A stretch of 33,656 nucleotides of DNA from Sperchopsis tessellata. Taxonomy: Eukaryota > Arthropoda > Insecta > Coleoptera > Hydrophilidae. The stretch spans positions 1 through 33,656 of the forward strand of contig JAWQRN010000224.1 in assembly GCA_033557685.1 (NCBI GenBank), in the 5' to 3' direction. Made by a program: the position numbers and the translations under genes. This document shows, piece by piece, positions 26,451 through 33,656 of the stretch (the first letter of the stretch is position 1; the number at the start of each line of letters is the position of its first letter). A model generated the notes under the pieces. It made no database searches. It was not told the DNA's origin and saw nothing but the letters and a program-made list of their open reading frames with translations.

Positions 26451-28769
26451 TGAATATTCTTAACCACAGGAATTTTGTATGACCTACTATTTATATTGTA
26501 GCATTTAAAATTTAAAGAATCAAAATATTTTTAAAAATAACTGAGGTGCCGTCAGTGTAATAAATCTTTATGATATCGCACTTTTCATTGGCATAAAAAC
26601 AAATGGTAATCTTTATTTAGAAATAAGAACGTGAAAAGTTCCACAAAAGGGAAAAACCTTGAATCAACACAGTCCGAGATATTTCCAATTAAAATAATGT
26701 TCATATCAAGTTTAGTTTAGATATGTTTTGTCTTGTCGGATCCCACACAAATTTATTATATCATACTGGGTGTTCGTTTTAAAGGTAACAATATTGAAAA
26801 GAGGCATCAAGTTTGCCACCTTTTCTATTTAAAATTTAGCTAGAATTAGCGTGAATAAACTGGAAGCCAACATGCATCAATGAGTCATAAGATACTGAAT
26901 TTGTGGTTCATCTGTTTTCACATGCAACCTTTTTTCTGCTGAAGTTGTTGGATCATTATGATGTAGATCAAGAGAGTGGGATAAAATAAATTAGCCGGGA
27001 GTCACATATTTACCCTAGCAACAGCATACCAAATGGGTGGATTGCATTGAGGTAATCTTAAACTGGAGCAGAAATGACATTCCACGACGGTCGCTAAGTA
27101 CACCCCTGGATAGCACGCACTTAGTACTGACATATAAATCATTCCATGCGAATTGTTTATATTATCCAGGGGTCCTCATATGACGTTTTGATTTATAAAC
27201 CAAGGATGTTAGTTAATTTTTTTATTGATTTTATTTTATTTTCTAATATTTCATATGAAAATAGGGAGTTGCACAATGTAGACGTTATGGAAACTAAGCA
27301 GTTGCACGATTTAGACAATTAGTATATGTAAAGTAGGTAATGTTTTGTCTAATATAGCTTCCTTTATGCGTCATACCATTGTGTATAATTATAACGAAAT
27401 ACATGCGACACCACAACGAACTATTGTTTCTTTTCCAACTCTCTCTGTCATCATGTCTTTCATAATTTATATATGAAAGATAATATATTTTTTTCGTCGG
27501 GTAGATTATTTTATATTCTTTCTATCAAGTGATACGGCGGAACATAGTTTACAATCAAACAAATATAATTATTTACTCTGGAACCTTGAGCCTCTGGCAG
27601 TCTGCCAAAAACCTGCCTCCAAAGATTTATTAGGCAGCAATTTAAAATATTTTATCTCCTGCTCGAAAATGCTGTACACTCCAAAGAACAATATTATTTA
27701 TCGATTACTTTTGTAGTTAAATAGGGTGGTTTTTGTTATCTGATAAACACTTCATGCCAGTGTTCGCCATGAATTATGAGGAATCTCTGATAGTTTGTAA
27801 TTGAATACACTCGAGGACATGAATAAAAAAAATCTCTTTTGGAAAAAGAAAAACTGCTGATTTAATCTTTTGTTGTTAAAATCGTAAACCAGTATCACCC
27901 ATTCTACGATTTTGAGGTACCTTAAGGGGCCATATACAATTAGTCAATTTTGAGGAATTTTTTTAACTAAGAAATATTTATTCTACATTTATCAAACTGT
28001 AGGTACACATTAATAGTATATTTAAGTATACAAAACATTTTTTTTTAAATTCATTTATCATCAAAATGGCGGCTCTGTGGCAGAGTGTTACAGCAAGGTT
28101 GCGGCGGGAGTTCCGAATCGGCGTGAAGTCTAGCTTCCCGTAGACTGATTTGCAACAAAATTCAAACATTTTTTCAGTTAGAACATGTGCAGTTTCTATT
28201 TGACGGTAATTAAACTGAAGAAAATGCAAATTTATAAAAATGGCACGCATTTAAAGAAAATAGTCGAAATTTCACGCAAAATTTGTATTTAAAATGCAGT
28301 TTTTTTTTTAATTTTTCAAAAACAATTGCCGGCAAATAGAAGGTAATGATATTATCAACATTTCTACAAAGTTTGAACTCAATCTGTTTAATAGTTTTTG
28401 AGTAATCCTGCACGTCAATTTAAAATTACAGGTATTACAGCGTAATAAAAAACATCTGCTCGAGAGAGAGTGCTCTCGCTTCTACCTGCGGCATGCGCTC
28501 CGAACCCGAGCGGTCAGGCACAGCCTTCACGGGCTGTAACTTTTGAAGTGTTTCGAATTTTGCTTTAAAACTTTGCGAAGATATTCTACACAGTTCTATC
28601 AATAAATAAAAAATAAATTTTTTAATCGTTGTAATTGTATTTGTCCCCTTAAAAGATTTAAGTTAAAACTATACTTCAGCATTTTTGTTTTGTTTCGGAA
28701 AGCTAGCCCAGCATTACTTACACGTGCAGACCCCCCTCGTCTAGTTGCACAGAACCCTTCTATACAAAA
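26451..28769. other. intergenic, nothing coding recognised
   Basis: AT-rich with several GC-richer patches (28060-28140 and 28455-28545) of unknown origin. ACTGGGTGTTCG at 26764 resembles a transposon end. The open frames at 27978-28250 and 28210-28413 show no homology, and their composition is that of background. The patch at 28455-28475 contains a GAGAGAGAG/CTCTCG inverted pair. Confidence 0.4.
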
Positions 28770-28771
28770 TA

Positions 28772-29903
28772 TCGGTTTGGCCAAAAAGTCCATTCGGTTT
28801 TCTTTCACACTAAAGTTCAAGTACCCTATCTAACTACATTCTGTCTCTTACAAGTGCTCACTCATTAGATTACTTGACACTTCAACGTAATTCAAAGCGA
28901 AATTGCAACAAACAAGACCGGTTGTATTTTGTGCTTGGTATTACCCTGAAATTGGAAAACCAAAACACACTTTATCGACACCTCATGCTTTTGAATTTTA
29001 AAAGAGGCAAGAAAGCGGTGGAAACTTGCAGGAAGATATGTGCTGTGTACCGAGAGGATGCTGTTACGGAACGTGTGTAACCGAAGTGGTTTTCATGATT
29101 TCGTTTACGAAATTTTTCGTTTCAAGATGCACCTCCCTCTGACTAGTCAACTGAAATTAACAGAGACAAAGTGAAGGAATTAGTCGATACTATCCCCTGT
29201 TATACAACCAGGGAGATTGCAGATATTCTCCAAATATCCAAATCGAGAGTTGAAAACCAACTGCATCAACTTGGCTAAGTAAGCAGGCTTGATGTTTGGG
29301 TTTCGACATCAACTGGATGAGGATAACCTTGCCCAAAGGATTTTCATTTGCAATTCGTTGCGGAAACGTTAAGTCGATCTATTTATGAAGAAAATGGTGA
29401 CAGGGTACAAAAAGTGGATCGTCTATTACAATGTGGAGCAAAAACGATCGTGGGGGAAGCATGGCGATCTACTACAAATAACCTCCAAATCAGGACTTCA
29501 TCCAAATATGGTTATTCTTTCAATTCGGATGGGTATTGTGCTCAGCTGGGCAAATCAAACGCAAAGATCTACCAGAAGCGTCCAGAACTAGCTTATCTTA
29601 AGGGCATTGTATTCCATCACGACAATGCCAGGTCGCACACTTTTTTACAGATGCAGCAGAAGTTATTGGAGCTTGGCTGGGAAGTTTTGCCACAACCTCC
29701 ATATTTGTACAGACCTTGTGCCTTCAGTTGTCACTTCAAAATTCACCTGGTAGATGTTTTCATCAGTAAAGACAGGAAATTCGTTGAGCAGGGAATTATG
29801 AATATGCCTATGACATGGCAGAAGATACTGGAAAGAAACAGCAATTATATCATTGATTGAATAAATCGCCTTGTGTATAAAACGGACTTTTTGATGCATG
29901 TTT
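28772..29903 (+). pseudogene. mariner element with dead transposase
   Basis: Left terminal repeat TCGGTTTGGCCAAAAAGTCC (28772) follows a TA, and the right end has the inverse GGACTTTTTG (29884-29893), with its last 10 bases eroded. About 1.13 kb is close to a mariner (usually 1.25-1.3 kb), so some is deleted. Blocks in order: FKRGKKAVETCRKICAVY (about 29000-29055), INRDKVKELVDT, TTREIADILQISKSRVENQL (HTH, 29205-29265), VSRLDVW, MKKMVTGYKKWIVYYNVE (29385), GKHGD, YQKRPELA, GIVFHHDNARSHT (about 29606-29645), GWEVLPQPPY, and the typical NYIID end at 29860. Catalytic site: the first Asp of the triad is Tyr (VTGY, codon 29406), the second is kept (HHDN), and the third falls in a frameshifted DLVPSVV where D is V. 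Stops, frameshifts and a deletion near 29530 also disable it. Confidence 0.92.
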
Positions 29904-30062
29904 GTTAATTATTATAATGAGATGAGGTTGTTTCTCAGGAAAAGAATGTAGGAATAATAGAATTTGTTTGTTTACCGGTTCTGCAAAGCGAAATTCTAGA
30001 TTAAATAAATTTTGTTCACTTAATTTTGTTAGAAGACGAAATTTCCCAATTGGACAGACTGG

Positions 30063-30242
30063 AGGGTATGAACTTGTGTTTTATGTTTGTTTATTTAACA
30101 TCGGCCAATTTCCGCTGCTATGGTCAATCGCCGTAACCTGTGCTCCAACTGGAATTGGGTTCTTTTACGTGGACGTGGTCTTCATTTACCAATACACGAG
30201 ACTCAGTTTTACATCCCTCACGGAAGACAAGCAGGGTATGAA
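30063..30242 (-). mobile_element. tRNA-derived SINE, copy 3 (head missing)
   Basis: The body and 3' tail match the other copies, but the element stops at the GGAAGACAAGC position, so the tRNA-like head is absent. AGGGTATGAA occurs on both sides (30063-30072 and 30233-30242), a 10-bp target duplication that encloses the shortened copy. It was therefore truncated during insertion, not later. Internal deletions, including one after GCCGTAACCTGTG, distinguish it from the others. Confidence 0.85.
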
Positions 30243-30399
30243 TATTATATGAGAGAAATTTAAAATTAGTACAGCAATGACTTAAATGAAACTTTCTCTG
30301 CTTAATTAATTTGTTTTAAGATTGTTTTAATGGAAAAAATTAAAACCTTAAATATAATGCATGAATTACAAAAAATTTTGCACAATTCAAGCATTATTT

Positions 30400-30614
30400 T
30401 TAACACTACCAGCCACTGTTGCTTCAGTTGAAAGATCATTTTCGAAATTAAAGAAATAAAAAATGATTTAAGGAATTTCATGTTTCAACAAAGATTGTGT
30501 GATTTATCAATGTTCTGCATCGAGTCAGACATAGCAGAAACAATAAGTATTAAAGATTACATCAATCCGTTTACTAAAACAAATATTCGTTGCAAAACAA
30601 GTTTCAATGTTTAA
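30400..30614 (+). pseudogene. hAT transposase C-terminal dimerisation domain, fragment
   Basis: The frame at 30400 reads LTLPATVASVERSFSKLK, the highly conserved core of the hAT dimerisation domain (usual form LPVTTASAERSFSKLKLIK). A one-base slip then moves to IKNDLRNFMFQQRLCDLSMF, followed by CIESDIAETI and INPFTK, ending at TAA 30612-30614. Only about 70 residues of a usual 600 or more remain. No terminal repeats or 8-bp duplication were identified. The missing upstream part could lie in other contigs or be deleted. Confidence 0.85.
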
Positions 30615-31625
30615 AATTTTACTTAATGTATTAAAATCACTGAAATTGTATAATGTGAGTGGTAACATAGTTTAAATTATTTTTTATATATACCATGTTA
30701 GCTATAAGAAAATACTATGAATAATGTTTCAAAAAGTTTCTCTTAGTTTTTCAAAATTATAACTAAATATCACTTTATGGGGGGGATTTTGTGTTATGCC
30801 ATTGGCAATATATCTTATCACTTTTCGTTGTTTTTAAAAGGTATAATGAGAATTTACACTAAGTCACAGCCATCATAGCTCTATAATTATAAAATATAAT
30901 TTATGTTTTGGAGTCCAACATTTTGACCATGTATTACACATATTATTGAGTTTCACATGTAGATAATCGAATTTGGGAAACCTGTACATCGTAATTTGAA
31001 AACTGTCATCCAGATTTTATATTTATTAAGTAATTTTTTGATAGCGTCTGTCAATTGATTGACAGATCACAGGCAGTGCATATCCATCAGTCAAATTCAT
31101 TGGTTAGATCCGTCTCTCACTTTGACATACAATGTAAAAATTACATTTTAAAAAATTGCTTCAGTTCTATTTAGAAACATTCAAGGAACCACAATCTTAT
31201 AGGAAAAGTGTCTGCTTGTCATGGAATATGTGGTCGTAGAGAGTAAACTATATATGAGAAAATAATTTAAAAAAATTAAATCTTATGAAATAGATCCAGA
31301 TCTGGCCTCTGGATTTTTAGAACTCTTGCTTCTGCAGCTAATGATTGTTTTAGAACAAATATTCTGCATGCCCCATGTAATTTTAAGCATAGAATCTTCA
31401 TTTTGCATCTAGATTTAGGTGATTCCTATTAGTCTAGACCTGCTGAACCAATATGATAGAGGTAATCAAATTTAATAATTTATAGAATTCTCGTACATAT
31501 GTTCAATAAAGTGAAAAACTGCCATGTCAGGTCAATAATGTAGCAGTGGGCCCTTAAAAGGAGCAAAAAAAAAAACAATAAAATTAAATTAAACCGCCAA
31601 GGCAAATTCTTTATACTTAATGATG
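30615..31625. other. intergenic, nothing coding recognised
   Basis: AT-rich. Contains a perfect 20-base inverted repeat region TCTGTCAAT-TG-ATTGACAGA at about 31045-31064. No gene. Confidence 0.45.
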
Positions 31626-31629
31626 TACT

Positions 31630-32440
31630 GTATATATATATATAATCAAATCCGCTTCTACCTTTAGGTGTAGAGGTTGTTTTTTTAACCCTTCTTTATG
31701 TATTTCTTCCACTCTATTCTGTTCTGTGCCAGTCTTTTTGCTTCCATCAGTGTTCTGTTTCTCTTCATTATATACTTTTCTGTTATTTTTTCATGTACAT
31801 CTCGGTCTTCCTCTTTGTGGTTTTTCCTGTATTCCTGCTCTCCATATTCTTTTAGTTGTTCTCGCCTCTTCCATTCTTTGTAAATGTCTCCACTATCCTA
31901 GCTGTCTTTCCTCAATGTAGTACATTATTTCTAGGTCCTTTCTTATGTTTGTATTCCTTATTATGTCTCTTCTTGTAATTCCTTTGACCGCTCTTAAGTA
32001 TTTCATTTATACTGCTTGCATCTTACATTTCGTCTTTCTTGTTAGCACTCATGTCTCGCATTCATAAGTTAAAAACGGTCTAAATACCGCTTTGAATATT
32101 GTTATCTTTGTCTTCTTCGCAACTTCTTTCATTCTTATAAACTTTCTGTTCATCTATGGTACGTTTTCATTGTCTTCTTAATTCTCTCGTAAATATCAGT
32201 ATCTTCGTTCCCCGATCTTTCTACGGTAGTTCCCAGGTACTTGAATTTTTGAACCTGTTTGATTGTTTCGCCTTCTAGTTTTATAATGGTGTCTTCCTCC
32301 TCTCTGCCTATCATCAATATTTTAGTCTTGTTCATATTTATTTTCTTTCCGTGTTTCTTCAATGTTTCGTTCCATTCGGTTATATTGTCCTGTATATCTC
32401 TTTATGACTTTGCCATCAGCACTAAATCAACATAATTTAA
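31630..32440 (-). pseudogene. 5'-truncated LINE with reverse-transcriptase C-terminal half
   Basis: Reading leftwards from 32440: NYVDLVLMAKS is the catalytic YADDLVLMA block with one Asp codon lost (YVDL). It is followed by NITEWNETLKKHGKKINMNK and TKILMIGREE, IKLEGETIKQVQKFKYLG (open for 32150-32362), then AVFRPFLTYECET, KYLRAVKGITRRDIIRN, EERQLR*WRHLQRM and finally an EWKKYIKKG end near 31690. The 3' end runs into a (TA)n tail at 31632-31645. The order is that of insect RTE/jockey-like endonuclease-reverse transcriptase proteins. Stops and slips, and the loss of the YADD aspartate, show that it is inactive. The 5' truncation inside the polymerase domain is typical for LINEs. Confidence 0.88.
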
Positions 32441-33376
32441 AATTATTGCCAGACGTACAAGTAAGTTGGAAGGTCATGTAAGAAACATTTAAGACCTACT
32501 ACTTGCTCTGAGACATAGTCACCATGTGCTAAATTAAGACTGGTTCTTACACTATAAAGGATACATGATCCTTTGGTTGCCATCTGATGGATGAAATAAT
32601 TTATTTGTGTTAATTTTGAGTGGCATTATTGAAAATAGTAATTTATTTAAAAATGAGGATATGTAGATTGCCATAGAGTGGAGTTGGCCTTTTTGCGGAT
32701 TAAGCCATCAGAATACAGAATAAAGCAGCTTAAGATAGAAGGTATAACCCTGATATTTTAGGGGTATTGGAATTATAATGTAAGCATCTGTAAATTTAGG
32801 GAAATATTGATTTTTAAACCAGACACGGAGTGTAAGAAATATGACAAATAACCAGGATGGTTTCTAATGAATGCTACAATAAAAAGATGGCCAATTAAGG
32901 TATTTCATATCTGTTACAGATGTAATCATATGAGATGTGAATTACAATGCTTTGGGAAACAGTTTCTTAACAAACGAAAAGTATTTCAGAAACCCAAGGC
33001 CACAGTTTAAAATGCAGGGTGTTCCAAATTCGAAAAGAATCATGGGGATCTCGTAAATGTTAATAGATACGAATTGGTTATCTTTTGGCAGTTATGTAAT
33101 TATGTGATCATGTTTACAAGTAAAAAATGAGTTTCAGAAATATTTGGAAAAATAGATTAATTCTGTTTATTGAAAATATTTTACAAATATATAATTACTA
33201 TTTTCATATACACTTTAGATTCTGTGTTAAACCATTCAAATTTACTTTCTTTGCTTGTGCAAAAAAAAAAAATTATTCACATTTTAGATTTAGTATATTT
33301 TTAATATGATATACAGCAACATATACCAAAATAAGTTCCTAACATTTAGTTTTTGTGTAGTATGAACTGCTATAAT
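32441..33376. other. intergenic, nothing coding recognised
   Basis: AT-rich. GCAGGGTGTTCCAAATTCG at 33015-33033 looks like the outer end of a Tc3/IS630-like element or MITE, with no partner or coding part seen within the window. Confidence 0.45.
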
Positions 33377-33656
33377 TTTGTTTGTTTATTTAACGTCGGC
33401 CTATTTCCGCTGCTATGGTCAATCACCGAAGCCAGAGATTAGGCTGATTCACCTAGGAATTTTGCCACATCCAGTGTTCCAACTGAAATTGAGTTCTTTT
33501 AAGTGTACGTGGTCTTCATTTTACTTACAATCCATGGGACCCACCGTTTTACGTCCCTCCCAGAAGACAAGCACTACATAGACTTTTCCCTAATCACAAA
33601 AAGCCGACCGCCTCTGGGACTCGAACCCGAGACCCCACGCTTAGTAGCCTAGTACT
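33377..33656 (-). mobile_element. tRNA-derived SINE, copy 4 (cut by the window edge)
   Basis: It runs from the TAAATAAACAAACAAA tail at 33377 through the body to the B box (GGTTCGAGTCC, intact, about 33624-33634), and leaves the window within the tRNA-like head, before the A box. It aligns along its whole length with copy 2 (24406-24707). Its right target duplication is outside the window, so insertion details cannot be given. Confidence 0.9.

Noticed and set aside
27978..28413. Two overlapping minus-strand open frames of 90 and 67 codons
   Set aside because: No motif, no splice context, background composition apart from a short GC-rich patch.
29663..29899. 78-codon minus-strand frame
   Set aside because: Antisense of the mariner transposase.
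31698..31920. Two Ser/Phe/Leu-rich plus-strand frames that look like membrane proteins
   Set aside because: They are antisense to a LINE protein rich in Lys and Arg codons, which gives false hydrophobic frames.
1..33656. CRISPR array, bacterial operon, or prophage
   Set aside because: No regularly spaced repeats, no compact gene arrangement; splicing signals and transposon types are those of an animal nuclear genome.

Overview
The window looks like an insect nuclear genome. It is AT-rich, has introns of 1.5-6 kb with canonical GT/AG ends, and is crowded with decayed animal transposons: mariner, Tc3/IS630-like, hAT, piggyBac-like, non-LTR retrotransposons and a tRNA-derived SINE. I cannot name the species. 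The long introns and repeat load suggest a large-genome hemimetabolous insect (inference only).

One protein-coding gene is clearly supported: an orthologue of boule, the ancestral DAZ-family RNA-binding protein of the germ line. It lies on the minus strand from the ATG at 22728 to the TGA at 7592, in five coding exons: 22572-22728, 20579-21007, 17546-17658, 11476-11718 and 7592-8635. All five join in phase and give 661 residues. The order is a Ser/Gly/Thr-rich leader, one RRM, Tyr-Gln-Pro (DAZ-repeat-like) segments, a Pro/Tyr/Met-rich exon, and an unusually long last exon of 347 residues rich in Asn, Ser, Thr, Tyr and Arg-Gly. Exon 4 has a weak donor and reads into a stop six codons later, so a short 320-residue form is possible. 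The coding start probably sits behind a 5'UTR intron. A GC-rich patch at about 23.96-24.11 kb with three E2F-like sites, and a perfect CRE at 24371, are promoter candidates.

Region by region: 1-700 holds a badly decayed LINE tail on the minus strand. 700-7590 is AT-rich sequence without recognisable genes and must contain the boule 3'UTR. Intron 4 carries a LINE C-terminal fragment with a SINE inserted at its stop codon, plus a foldback repeat. Intron 3 carries a GC-richer island (12.85-13.4 kb), a short repeat, a 445-bp foldback element with a 13-bp target duplication, and a piggyBac-like MITE. Intron 2 carries a dead Tc3-like transposase. Intron 1 carries the start of another such element, interrupted by a repeat. 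Upstream of boule (23-33.7 kb) there are only transposon remains: two LINE fragments, three SINE copies, a mariner and a hAT C-terminal domain.

The most interesting leads are the long boule C-terminal exon with a possible short isoform, and a motif resembling hammerhead ribozyme stem II plus the GAAA box that recurs at about eight places, mostly in foldback and short repeats. I found no clearly new multi-gene system.
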